Below, one piece after another: positions 36,901 to 47,771 of a stretch of DNA of 64,000 nt (within the stretch, counting starts at the first letter, position 1; the number at the start of each line of letters is the position of its first letter). Source of the DNA: Entomortierella parvispora. Its lineage: Eukaryota > Mortierellomycota > Mortierellomycetes > Mortierellales > Mortierellaceae. The notes under the pieces are model-generated. The model was not told the origin of the DNA, searched no databases, and worked only from the letters and a program-made list of their open reading frames with translations. Made by a program: the position numbers and the translations under genes. The stretch covers positions 4,340,001-4,404,000 of the forward strand of contig OY752140.1 of the NCBI GenBank assembly GCA_963573315.1, written 5' to 3'.

Positions 36901-36997
36901 GGATGCATGCCAGTCGCAGGCGTGGTCTTCATCAACACTACTGGATCTTCTGCACGACATTGATGTCCTGCGCCGGGAAGGTCTCTTGAAGGAATAG
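30973..36997 (+). CDS. GDB1: Glycogen debranching enzyme (4-alpha-glucanotransferase / amylo-1,6-glucosidase)
   Basis: Bifunctional cytosolic enzyme that moves maltosyl/maltotriosyl units and then cuts the alpha-1,6 branch glucose of glycogen. Fifteen exons: 30973-31056, 31161-31270, 31416-31451, 31561-32108, 32195-32840, 32892-33102, 33198-33504, 33590-33750, 33836-34072, 34185-34644, 34748-34922, 35008-36305, 36405-36514, 36605-36676, 36785-36997; 1,555 aa, the usual length. Transferase half: [21 protein letters not shown], catalytic Asp572 in [13 protein letters not shown], Glu601 in [11 protein letters not shown], and [11 protein letters not shown]. Glucosidase half: [58 protein letters not shown] and [14 protein letters not shown]. 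All splices are fixed by conserved flanking residues. The second in-frame ATG (30979) is an alternative start. Confidence 0.95.
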
Positions 36998-37180
36998 ACC
37001 TCTCAGCCAGTTTTGTTTTTCTGTCGTTGAAACATAAAGTCTTTCGTTTCCCAAAAAAAAAAAAAAAAAAAAATTGGTGGCGAAGGCAACAGCTCCCCTT
37101 AAGATCTCGGGAGGTTGATCAACCGTGTCTCCATCGTACCCTGTTCACCAGAAACCAGCATCACCCCCATCTCGAAATCA

Positions 37181-37208
37181 GGAGCCAGGAGCCAGGAGCC
37201 AAGAGCCA
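37181..37208. repeat. Four tandem heptamers (GGAGCCA) between GDB1 and PIG-M
   Basis: Three perfect GGAGCCA units followed by AGAGCCA, in the 297-bp intergenic region and about 87 bp before the PIG-M start. A poly-A run lies at about 37053-37072, after the GDB1 stop. Confidence 0.8.
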
Positions 37209-37294
37209 AGACTAAGATTCATACCCATCCATCTCGACCCCAAGACCCCTAGGACTGGATAGACAAAGGAATTCACAATCTATAATCAACGCTC

Positions 37295-38854
37295 ATGCTA
37301 CGACTGCCTTCATTCAACGTGACGTTCCGGCAACTGATCGGCGCCAGCGTGGCATTGCATGCCATCTTGCTAATCTATGGGCACTGGCAGGACACCCATC
37401 TCGTCGTAAAGTACACGGATATTGACTATGTTGTATTCACTGATGCTTCTCGGTACCTTACGCAAGGACTGTCGCCGTACAGACGCGCCACCTATCGATA
37501 CACGCCCCTACTAGCGCAGATGCTCATGCCCAACATTTATCTACACGAATCATTTGGCAAGTGGATTTTCACAGGCGCCAACCTGCTAATCGGCGTGTTG
37601 ATCCAAAAGATCCTTCGGCTCCGGGGCATGTCCGAATCCAGAGCTGTCAAGTTTACAGCTCTGTGGCTCCTCAATCCAATGGTCGCCAACATCTCGACGC
37701 GAGGCAATGCTGAGAGTGTGATCGGTGCCATGGTCCTCGGTTCGTTTTACTTGATCATGAAACGGAGGATTGGCTGGGGCGCCTTCTTTTATGGACTCAG
37801 CGTGCATTTCAAGACCTATCCCATCATCTATTCGATCGCCCTGTTGGTAATGATGGACGATAACTATGGAGCACAGCCCGGCAACAACTCGGAAACAGCT
37901 TCTCGTGGTACTCGCCAGCGTGCGGATGGCGCAACTGCATCAGGATCGGCCAGGGAGGAGGAGCGTGTGAACCAGTCATTCGTAGTGAGGCTGGCCAAGG
38001 ATGCCGTGGACTTTATCACTTGGCGTCGTGTCCAATTCGGCCTACTGAGCGGCGGATGGTTTTTTCTCATCACTGGTCTCATGTATTACTTGTAAGTTGC
38101 ATGTATTCATCCACCCTCGTCTGAGCATTCGCATTCTAACAGAGAATGGTGCTAACTGCGCTTCCTCACTTTTTCTACTTTTTGATAGCTATGGATATGA
38201 GTTCTTGTTTGAGACTTATCTGTACCATGTCACCCGCAAGGACCATCGCCACAACTTTTCATTCTGGTTCTATAACATCTACCTGACTTTCACTTCGCCC
38301 ACGGGCACGTTGGTTGGTGTCCTCACGTTCGTGCCACAACTTGCGCTCGTACTGGCTATTGGCTGCTGTTTTGGAAAAGACATCTTTTTTTGTGCTTTCT
38401 TGCAAACATTTGCATTTGTCGCCTGGAACAAAGTCTGCACTGCTCAGGTAATCCTACGAACTCTCTGTTGTTTGTGAACAATTCAATTGCGACGATTTCT
38501 AACTCTGTTGTCCTTTTCACCCTACAGTACTTCATGTGGTACATTGTATTCTTACCCTTGCTTATCCCATGCTTGTCCTCGAATCCTCGAATGGGCCTCC
38601 GTTCCCAGGGTCGCAACATGCTACTGGGTTGGGTGATATCTCAGGCCCTTTGGCTTTCACAGGCTTACAATCTCGAGTTCCTCGGCCTGAACACATTCTG
38701 GAACCTATTCTTGGCGTCCGCATTCATGTACGCAACGAACGTGTGGATCCTGGCCGAATTGATCACTGGCGCGGAGTACGAGCCCATCTTTGGGGAGCGC
38801 GGGGTCATCCGACAGGTATGGTCCCGTTTGCCAGGCAGCGACAAAGCGCAATGA
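37295..38854 (+). CDS. GPI14: GPI mannosyltransferase 1 (PIG-M/Gpi14)
   Basis: Adds the first alpha-1,4 mannose to the GPI anchor precursor in the ER lumen, from dolichol-phosphate mannose (GT50). Exons: 37295-38091, 38189-38447, 38528-38854; 460 aa. The luminal DxD motif is TDIDY (Asp42/Asp44), followed by DASRYLTQGLSPYRRATYRYTP. Further family motifs: LLNPMVANISTRGNAES, YGLSVHFKTYPIIYS, YHVTRKDHRHNFSFWFY, and in the last exon YFMWYIVFLPLL. Many hydrophobic segments. An extra polar loop of about 50 residues (Ala/Ser/Arg-rich, residues of about 195-235) interrupts the middle, a place where fungal and animal proteins differ. It needs a PBN1/PIG-X partner, which is not in this window. Confidence 0.93.
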
Positions 38855-39393
38855 CGACACCCTGGATTAAAAAATAAAAAGATTTGAATAGTTGTGTATC
38901 CCACGATCTCTGGAGCGTCCCTTTTGTTCCTGTCCCTTCTTTTGTCCGTTCTTTTGTTTGTGGTTTTTTTTGTCCTCGTCATTTTCATCGTTTGTGTCCT
39001 CTTCATCCTCTTTCTTCTCTGCTTTCTTTCTCCTCTCCTTCCCCAATCACCTTCGTTATTCGATCCATCCTCCGTTATTCCAGAGCTGTTGACGACTCGT
39101 TCATTACTGCTCTCACTCTTGTGCTCCCCACAGACCTCAGCTCACTTTTCCTTCTTTCTTTCTGTTGTTGTTGTACTTCTTGATTTGGATGGTCTGATCC
39201 ATCCCCATCGTGCCAACCTCCTCTTTCTCCCCTTTCCCCCCACCCCCCTTTCTCCTCACTCACGTTTCTGTTCCTTTTTTCTTTCTTTTCGCTTTCTCCA
39301 CCTCCCGTTTTTCGTCCATCAGCATAACAGCACACGCAAACACATACACGCACAAGCACAAGCACACGCATACGCACACAACCTCGATCCCGT
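38855..39393. other. Intergenic region between PIG-M and ceramide synthase
   Basis: About 540 bp, pyrimidine-rich on the plus strand, ending in a CACACGCA/AAGCACA repeat just before the next start. This looks like a promoter and 5' UTR. No gene supported. Confidence 0.5.
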
Positions 39394-41982
39394 ATGGTTC
39401 TCTCAGACTCGAGCCAACCGCTCCTGACGGTGCCCTCCACCATCGCCAGCATCACACTCGTTCACGGCGATGGCCCATTAAAGCGACGAAGCCTCGCCCC
39501 CACCAGTTCGACCTCCATCAACACGGACTCGGCAACGACTTCGGCAACCGTAACCACACCTCCGTCTCCGCCCCTCACCCCTGATAGCCCGACGGTGTCT
39601 TTATCGTCAAAACACAACCCATTGCTGCCAAAGACAGGAAGGCGGAGAGCTATCCATGACAAGGCCAGGCGGAAGCAACAGCAGCTGACGGCGGATAACG
39701 GCAAGGGCGCTTTGTCGTTTATGTATCGGCATCAACTTGGTAAAGTCTGGTTCCACGCTTTCCCTTATTTCTTTGCATTCTCCGCCCGGGGTTTCGGACT
39801 CGTTTTTTCCTTGGAACGGACCATGAACGTCATTTTTCCCTTCCCAGCACCCCCTGTCTCTCGATCTCTCTCGGCTGTCCCTCCTTCTTGGTTTGTCTCA
39901 GGTCCAAAAAAAAAGGTCTTTTCGTGGTGAACTCTGTGCGTCGTTGGAGACACAACTCGACCTTGAAAGCAGGAGGCTGTGGAGTCCAAGGTGGACGGAC
40001 TGCAGCAGAAACCAGGCCCAAAGATTCACCAGGAGGGGAACAATCTAAGATTAACCTTTTCTTTTCTTTTCTTCTTTGATTGCCTGGATGTTAGATGTGC
40101 CGGCGGTGCTGATGGCGGTCGTGTTCTTTGGTCACTTTGTGCTGGGTCACCCTGCTGCAGAACGCTTTCTTGTGCTGCAAAACAAGGATCCGGAGACGGG
40201 ATTGTACTCGAAGGCTTGGACAGATCTGTACTTCATTGGGTTTTGGGTCGTTGCCTTTACGTTCATGAGAGCGTTCGTGAGGTCTTTTGTACTCAGGCCC
40301 ATTGCAGTCTGCGCTGGGGTCAAGAAGGAACACAATCGGAATCGGTTCCAAGAGGAGGGATGGGTCTGCATGTATTATATCCTCAGCTGGAGCATGGGCA
40401 TGGTAAGAGCAAAGAACTGAATTGACGGGAAGCAATTGACGAAGAATGCACACGCTATCACGAAGGACATGGAGATACAATCGAGGAACAACAACTAGCA
40501 GGAACCCGTGCCTGCACTGGATGATCAGGAACATGAATCTTCCGTCCCCCGAAAAAGAGCCTTCGAACCAAGGGAATGGAACAGTGAACGGTCTGGTGGT
40601 GGGAACTAGAAGGACGGTATTGAAGGAAGTGCGAGAAAATGACGACGTCAGGCAGAAACCAGCAATGACAATGATTACCGCCAAAAGAGAGAGGGAGAAC
40701 AAAAAAAACTCAAATTCCCTCAACACGCAGGACCAGGCGAGGATGAGGGAAGTACGCAAGTAGACGGAAAAAAAGGGAGAGCCAAACGCAGAGACACGGA
40801 CCGACTTTTGTGCAACCAAGACCTTCGCCCAGAGCTTGGAGGAGGACAATGTTTTCCCGGGAATGGGCGCACTGACAGCCAATCCGCCTTTTGTGCCCCC
40901 AACGCTAAAACCAACCTTGTGGCAGGGCAACAAACAACAGGCCGGAAAGAGGCTGGGCGCGATGGAGCGTGGAATGAGCAACGTTCGATCGGCAACATGT
41001 GATCATTCGTCGGTGTTTGTCATCGGCAACTTTTTCGCTCTGCGGCGGGGATGTTAATCTTTGAACCCTGATCTGACCCCTGACCCCCTCTCTCTCCACT
41101 ATCTTGAATTACAGTCAGTCTTGCGTCAGTCTCCCGTGTGGAACAGTTGGACTTTTTGGTTCAAGCCCGAGGCTTTCTTCGAAGGCTACCCTCACACAAG
41201 ACTGCCTCATGGAATGATGTGGTACTACTACGTGCAATTGGCCTTTTGGCTGCAGCAGGTCTTTGTGCTCCAAGTCGAGATCCCTCGAAAGGACTTTTGG
41301 GCATTGATGGCCCATCATACCGTGACTCTGCTCTTGATCGGGGGCAGTGCCTTGTCCAACTTTTGGCGCGCTGGTAACGCAGTCTTCGTTGTAATGGATC
41401 TCTCGGACATTATCCTTGCTGTAAGTGTGATTTCTTGTCGTCTCTTTCCTCCTTTCCTGCAGGTCGCTTCAAGTTGAAGAGCCATCTCATGGTAAACTAA
41501 CCCCAAACGTTCAATAGTTTTCAAAGGCTATGAAGTACCTCGGCGTAGCAAACCGGATCTGTGATACATCATTCGCCTGTTTCATGGTATCCTGGCTCTA
41601 TACGCGACACTACCTCTACGGATATATTCTGCATTCGTTCATGTTTACAGCGTACGAGATGATCCCGTTCGAGCTGGATATCCAACAGGGCAAATGGTAC
41701 TGCCGAGAGTTGGCCTGGTTGCCCACCTTTGGACTGGCCCTACTACAGATCTTGATGATTTACTGGTTCGCTATGATCCTCAGGATTGTAATCAAGATCC
41801 TAAAGGGAGAAAGTGCCGAGGATGACCGCAGCGACGATGAATCGTAAGTGTGTTTTCCTCTTCTTCTTCTTTTCACAGACACTAGGCAAATCTCAGTTGC
41901 TCACTCTCTTTCTTTCTTCTATTTTTTCCATTTTCTCAGGGAGATTACTGACAAGAGCGAAAAGAAGCATGTGTCAGAGTAG
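39394..41982 (+). CDS. Ceramide synthase, TLC domain (Lag1/Lac1 family)
   Basis: Acylates sphingoid bases with acyl-CoA in the ER membrane. Exons: 39394-39739, 40095-40402, 41115-41420, 41518-41843, 41940-41982; 442 aa. A polar Ser/Thr N-terminus of about 115 residues precedes the first helix (DVPAVLMAVVFFGHFVLG). The family's signature double His is in DFWALMAHHTVT, followed by the NAVFVVMDLSDIILAFSKAMKYL segment of the Lag1 motif. Later helices include RHYLYGYILHSF and LLQILMIYWFAMILRIV. The acidic, Ser-rich tail (SAEDDRSDDES...KKHVSE) resembles CK2 target sites that regulate yeast Lag1/Lac1. The second intron (40403-41114, 712 bp) is unusually long. Which acyl chain length is preferred cannot be told. 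Confidence 0.92.
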
Positions 41983-42517
41983 TTGATCGACTTTGGAAGA
42001 ATAAAATTCCGGAGAGAGAAAAAAAAAAGATTGTCTGCCTGATTTGTCACTTCCTTTGCTCCTCCCTGTTGCCTTTTCGGGATATCCTTTTGGTCGGCAA
42101 AGACACCGACTATGACACGAACCAACGCGTGAGAAGATCCAGGGACCAATTGGTTCCACATTCGGCCCATTGATTCAATTCATTTGAAAGATTGGTATAT
42201 TGAAGTACTGATAAAGACGGGATGGGAAAGAGAAAAAGGACTATGATACATGCAGAATAGAGGACAAAGAGAAGAAGGGGGTAACAAAGGGTATGTGGGC
42301 TATGGACGGACTTTTTTTTTGGGGGGAAGGGGGAAGGAGTCTGTGCTCCCGGCTGAGGGAGTTCCCATGGTTGCCGAGAGGGCGGGTGCGCTTGGTTCAG
42401 ATCGTTGACCAATTGGGCGAGGAAAGAGAAGCAAAATATCAAACAATTACAGAAAGAAAAGGACAAAAAAAAACAAAGGAGAAAGTGTGGTGGCAGATCG
42501 GGAAATCAACACTTCCT
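41983..42517. other. Convergent 3' intergenic region (ceramide synthase / E2F)
   Basis: Holds the two 3' UTRs. An AATAAA occurs at 42000-42005, 18 bases after the ceramide synthase stop. Purine-rich further on, with a homopolymer T/G patch near 42310-42330. No gene seen. Confidence 0.5.
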
Positions 42518-45500
42518 TCACTCACTCATGCACTCGTCCTCGTCCTGTCCTTCTTCGTAAGCTGCTTGGCAGATGCTGGCCACATCCTGAGGTGGTAGGC
42601 TGGAGATGATGGTGCGCTGTCCAATCATCATCTTTTGAAGTGGCGCCTCATCCTCGTCCTCCGATGAAGAAAGATCATCATCAGTAGAATCCTGGTCCAT
42701 GTCCTCATCTGAAGACGACAAATCAGAGTCATCTGTCGAGTCGTCCTGGGAAGAGTAGTCGTCCATGGAGGAGTAATCGCTCGAGCCCTCGGAAGAAGAA
42801 TCAGAAGACAAGAAGGGTGAGCCTGGGCAGCGAGGTGGCACGGCAAAAGAGCTGAGATGCACCTCGCCCGCTCGGGTCTTGTGCTCCAACTTCATCACGA
42901 ATGGCTTGGACGACTAATCGGTGAAAAAAGGACAATTTTCTAAGTTTCAAATCCAAGGAAGAGCAATTGCAAGAGTATTGTGATGTTGGGTATCTAAACT
43001 TACGTCTTCTGGGTCCTCGAGCTGCATGTAGGTCTCATGGGGGGTCTTTACAGCCAAAATGAGAGAGTCTTGCAACGAGTCGATTTTCTTGATATCGTTC
43101 ATGGTGATGTAAGCATATCTATACCCAAGAAAACATTGACCTATGATTAGCTACGCTCATGAGTTATTTCGGGCCAATAGTGTCATATATTGCTCTAGGA
43201 CGCTTACCGAGCAGTCTCTTCGTTCGTGAGAACTTCCTTCATACTGGCATCCATTCCAGATCGCAAAGACGAGAGGCGAGCCTTTTCAGCGATCAATCGA
43301 GCTCTCTCTTGCATCAGTTCTTCTTTACGCTGACGGTTGATATCGGCTTTGTTTCCAGCGACCGGTCTGTTGATGTCCGAGTTGTTGGTAATTCCCCTGA
43401 AAAAAGAAGATAATTCATGGTTTGTTAGGACCTGAGGAACGTAAATCACCTTAAGCAGCAGCTTTGCCATTGAGATTCTACTTACTTCCAACGGACATTG
43501 TTCTTCTTGAATTTCTCAATCAAGTCAATACCTTCAAGGACATGGGTGATATCGTAGATGCGACGCTTCTGCACATTTAGCTTGTCAGCAGTGTTGTTCA
43601 GATCCAAGGTGCCCTTTTCTTCCTTCAATAGGCGAATGAACTGCTTTGTCAATTGTCCCAGCGATCGTTCAGCGCGGCTAGAATCTAAATATCCCAGAAA
43701 AGAAAAAGAGAGCACGTTTGAGTGAGGTGGTTTTGACATGAGTGCAAAGTTGGTCATAGCGCCATTGAAGTCCCCGTTAAATTAGCGCAACGTCAGGCTG
43801 GCAAGTTTGATTCTGTTGTTATCCAGCCACGGATAGTTGCATCTGAGCCCGTCTGATCATCCCAAGACAATATATCGTCTGTCTTCTTGCTGCTGTCGAA
43901 TCCCAGTCGTCTCTTTCCTGGTGTCCCTGAAATTCAAAAGTAAAGGTTACCTTTGGCTGCAGTAGCGGGTTTGGTCTTTGGGCCAGTTGTAGGCGCAGCG
44001 CCACTCTTGCGTCCTCGCTTTCCCGGCTTGGCCAGCTGGGCGGGAGGGGCATGCGATTCCTGTGTGTTGTTGATACGATTCTAGAGCAAAATGAAATGGA
44101 AAAAGGCGTCAGTGCCGAGTAATGAATTCGCACTAGGAAAAAGGTAACCAAAGAAATTAAAGTAGACAGATTCAAAGAAGAAAGAGAGAAAGGGTCCCCT
44201 GTGCAATGACCGCAACGGGGAGGGAAATTCAACGATCGAGTGGTTGGTGTTGACGGTCATGGGTGGTCAGTCCAAGACAAATGCTGTCCCTCGTCCCTCT
44301 GTTGCATTCAATTGAATTTGTTGTGTTCCCTCTTTGTCCACCTTGCGCTCTCGCTTTGGCTGTCCTTTGCCCCGCGCGGCAAATAAACATTGGACGGACC
44401 TGCAGGTGCAGAGTGGCGGGAAAATCTAAACGCAGCAGCTCATTGTCTCCTTCCCTCCCTTTCTCCCCTTTGTGTGCTCCCTTTCCCTCTTGTCTCTGCG
44501 TCTGTTCAATTGGAATGAAATAAAAAGAGTAGCGGCAACCCTTTTTTTTTTGTCGAATTGTTGTTCACACACTGAACAGACTTTCCCGCTGCCCGATGCT
44601 GCGTAAATGCCCTCCTGATTGTTGATAGCCCATTCCGTGATGACAAGGGTGGGTGAAGGTGAGATTGGCGATCCTAGTCTTGGCCTGTTTGCTTGCAGAT
44701 GTGTCCTTTCTGCACCCCTCACTTTCATCCTTGCGCCCCCTGTGCGCTGCATGTTCCACTAACCACTGTTGACTGAAGCGCAAGCCTTCTTCCGTTTCGC
44801 CCCTCCCCAGCCTGCCAAACACACAACCAGCCATACAGCGGACCGAGTGTCGATAAGAAAGAGTCAACGAGAGGGGAATAAAAAGAGAAAATGAAAAAAA
44901 AAAAAAAAAAAAGAAAGGAACAGAAATGGGGTGTCACGAATGGGAATGCCGCCGCGTGCATGTCACAGTCCCGCCTTGTCCATGCGAAGAGCATCCTTTC
45001 TGACCCGCAGCCCTCGTGGATGGTGGAGCAAGGACAAAGTGGAGGGAGGGAGCGACAACAACCCACCAACACAACAACAACAACAACAATGCAGCAGCAA
45101 ACAACAACACAAGAACCCCGCCTCTGATGAATACAACCGACTGAAGAAAAGAAGGAGGGAAAAAAAGAAGAAAAAAAACCGGCCGCTGGCGGGATGGCAG
45201 CACATCCAGCCCACTGTCCATTGTTGGCAAGGTCCATCAGGGAGAGCGCGGGAGTGTCAATGACCAAAGGTCAAGTCGCAACACGAATGAAAGAGGAGCC
45301 CTTTCACTGCTGCAGCATGCACTGATCTGGTCCTGAACCGCCAGCTCCCATTCCTGTCGCCCTCCATTCTGTCCAAAGTGTCCAATGCAGGCTGTGTCCT
45401 TTGTCCTTGATGCACGATTCTAGTGTTGGGAAGACTGCCTCCCCCACCCCTTCTCCTCAAGGGTCCTTGCCAGCCTCCTTCTTCAACCCGAGACAAGGGA

Positions 45501-45649
45501 AAAAAAAGAAGAGTACAAAAGTAACAAGAAAACAAAAGTAACAAAAAAGAAAGACGTTTGTCCCTTACCTCTCTTTCGACCCAGGCATGGTCCGAGAACG
45601 CAGGGAGACCGGGCATAGTGCTGGCCATGACGTGTGTGGAGGGAGACAT
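42518..45649 (-). CDS. E2F-family transcription factor
   Basis: Winged-helix regulator of G1/S genes, normally acting with a DP partner. Exons (minus): 45649-45569, 44080-43951, 43684-43486, 43396-43208, 43118-43004, 42913-42518; 369 aa. Exon 2 is basic (PGKRGRKSG). The DNA-binding domain spans about residues 72-137 ([56 protein letters not shown]) and carries the RRIYDI core. A leucine/coiled-coil dimerisation stretch follows ([19 protein letters not shown]), then a marked-box-like region ([35 protein letters not shown]). The last exon is a very acidic Ser/Asp tail likely to activate transcription. No clear Rb-binding peptide was recognised. Intron 1 is 1,488 bp, the largest here, so an unseen small exon cannot be excluded. 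Confidence 0.9.
44416..44423 (-). promoter_or_regulatory. E2F-consensus-like site in E2F intron 1
   Basis: Reads TTTCCCGC on the gene strand, a match to the TTTSSCGC E2F consensus. A second exact copy is at 44582-44589 (plus strand) in the same intron. Suggests but does not show self-regulation. Confidence 0.3.
44582..44589 (+). promoter_or_regulatory. Second E2F-consensus-like site in E2F intron 1
   Basis: TTTCCCGC on the plus strand, 166 bp from the other copy. Confidence 0.3.
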
Positions 45650-47771
45650 GATTCTTGTTCGGAGGGTTCTAACGGCGGACGGGTGTTCAGGTTCTTCTCG
45701 AGGTGGATCGAGGCGAGGTTCAGCTGGATCGCTTTGTGGTTTCGCGGCAAGGGTACGGAGGGCGAGAGCGCTGGTTTAAGCTCCGGAGGTTCAGAGGAGA
45801 GGAAGGGGAAGGCCGGATGGTCTTTGGAGAGAGCGAATCGATCTTGTTGGCGAGCGTGAAGGAGCGAGTGCAACAGTGGCGAGAAGTTCAAGGACAGGCA
45901 GACGGTGCAAACGGGCAGATTGCAGCTTTTGTCAAAGCGAGTGCGGGCGTGGGTAAGGATTCTTGTTCTCGAGCGAGCGAGCGAGCGAGTCTTAAGGAGG
46001 AGCAACGAAGGTCTTGAGGACTTGTTGGGTCGAGCGAGTCAAGGACAGCAGGAGCTTGAGGAGAAGGACGAGACGGGTTGGCTTGGAACTTGGTTGGAAG
46101 ACGAGCTTGGTTTGGACGCTTTGGTTTTTCTTGACCGACTGGCAGTTGTTGGTTGCTGTGGGCTAGGCTGCTGGCAGTGAAGGGGAGCTGTGGGTTGAGG
46201 GTTGGAGGTGGGGGGTGGAAGGTGGAGTAGGAAGTGGAGGAGGGGTTGGGGTGTGAAGGGTTGAGGAGAAAGGAAGAAGAGAGAGGAAAGAGAGGGAAAA
46301 GAGAGTTGCGAGGCTCGCAACGCTTTTTATACCCGAGAGGGACCATGTCGAGAGGTGATGGTGCGGTTGCGGAGGCAATGGTGGGGGGATGGGGACGAAG
46401 ACGAGGATGGCGGCCGCGGATGGTCAAGAAAGCAAAGTGGAGGAAGGTGAAGTAAGTGAAGGAGGATGATGAGGAGGAGGGGACAGCAACCAATACTCAA
46501 TGCAATCATTGGGGACACAGTCCCATGGAGGGAAGGACGGAGGGAAAAATTTTGAATTTGAGATCACTCTCTTTTGTTTGTGCATGGGCATGGGCATGGC
46601 ATGGCATGGCATGCTTGCTTGCTCGCTTGCTGTCGGACCATGGGCCATGGTTGTGATTTCTTTATTTTTTCTTCTTTGAACACACACGTACATTTCAAAC
46701 ACTCCGGGACAAAGCAAAGTGTTGTGTTCACAGTGTGGTGTGGGTGTGTTTGTGCAAGCAAGGCCAGGAAGGCAGGGGGAGGAATGACAATGTAGCACTG
46801 CAGACAGAGTTGGGCGGGAAAAGCAAAGCCAGCTATCGAAACCCGCAATGCTTTCTTTTTTTCAATGGTCCGCAATGGTATCAATGGTGTACCAATGGTT
46901 GCAATGGTCGATGGTCCGTTTCAATTGCTGGAAGAGGAACCACAATGGCACAAGGAATCGATTATTTCTCACGCGCTGGGCAAATGGTTATCCAATCCTG
47001 TTGGCTGCCCGATGGTCATCCCTCCCGACGAAGGAAGGTGTCCTGATGAGCAGGTAGGCAGGATTGATCTTTGACAGGACACCAATGCATTTTGGGTACA
47101 GCACAGCGAGCAAAGATTGGGACAGCCACGTCTACGACCACGACGACGATGACAGACAACAACGGAGTATTTTGTGGTCACACACAAGATTCCCGCACTT
47201 TTTATTGCCCTTGAGCTCTCTTTCCGAGCAGAGACAGCCAGCTCTCTGCTGAAAATTTAGTGCATGCGTTGTTTTTTGTTCTTTTGAGATATAAAGTGGT
47301 GTCCGGACCGGCGTCTGGAGCCAACTCCCATGATAAGAGTCCGCAAAGACGGCGCTGGTCCCCGGGTCTTTTGCCCAGATTCTTGCTCGGGTCCATGTAA
47401 GGATATTGTTTTCTTTGAGAGAAATAGCCCTTGGTATTATTTCCTAGCGTAATGTAAGTGAGGATCGTCTGTCTTCCCGCTCTGCGGCTGAAAGTCATTC
47501 GCTCGAGGACTGCTCTTCGTGCTGTTCCGACTTTGCTCGTTCACAGGATTGCGAAAACCAGTCGGGGTTCGCTCGATCCGAGTGCAGAGACGACCAAAAT
47601 AGTGTGCACACAGCGAGCGTGCTTTCGATCAGCGGCCTCTCTCTTGGCACACCTTTTTTTTTTTTTTTTTGCACACCTGCATGTCCAAGTGAGCATGTGC
47701 TCTTTCCTGCATCCTTCCCTCCCCCACTCTTTGTCCATTTCCCCATCAACCCAATCCCTCTCACAGCATCC
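45650..47771. promoter_or_regulatory. Divergent intergenic region between E2F (-) and the RING ligase (+)
   Basis: 2.1 kb with no supported gene. It includes a GCGA tetramer run at about 45971-45990, long Ser/Pro/Leu-rich shadow frames, a GCATGG repeat at about 46584-46612, a GCTTGCTTGCTCGCTTGC run, a helically spaced CAATGGT array at 46863-46908, another E2F-like GCGGGAAAA at 46814-46822, and a poly-T run at about 47655-47670. Large divergent promoters are usual for cell-cycle regulators. Confidence 0.45.
46863..46908. repeat. Five CAATGGT motifs spaced 9-11 bp apart
   Basis: Exact CAATGGT begins at 46863, 46873, 46882, 46893 and 46902. The spacers differ, so this is a phased motif array, not a simple tandem repeat. 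Confidence 0.75.

Noticed and set aside
40808-41057. Plus-strand open frames in the ceramide synthase intron as a separate gene
   Set aside because: No start context, no domain, and flanked by a good donor/acceptor pair; kept only as a low-interest finding.
45888-46493. Ser/Pro-rich 201-codon minus frame upstream of E2F
   Set aside because: Low complexity, overlapped by equally long frames on both strands; probably E2F 5' flank.
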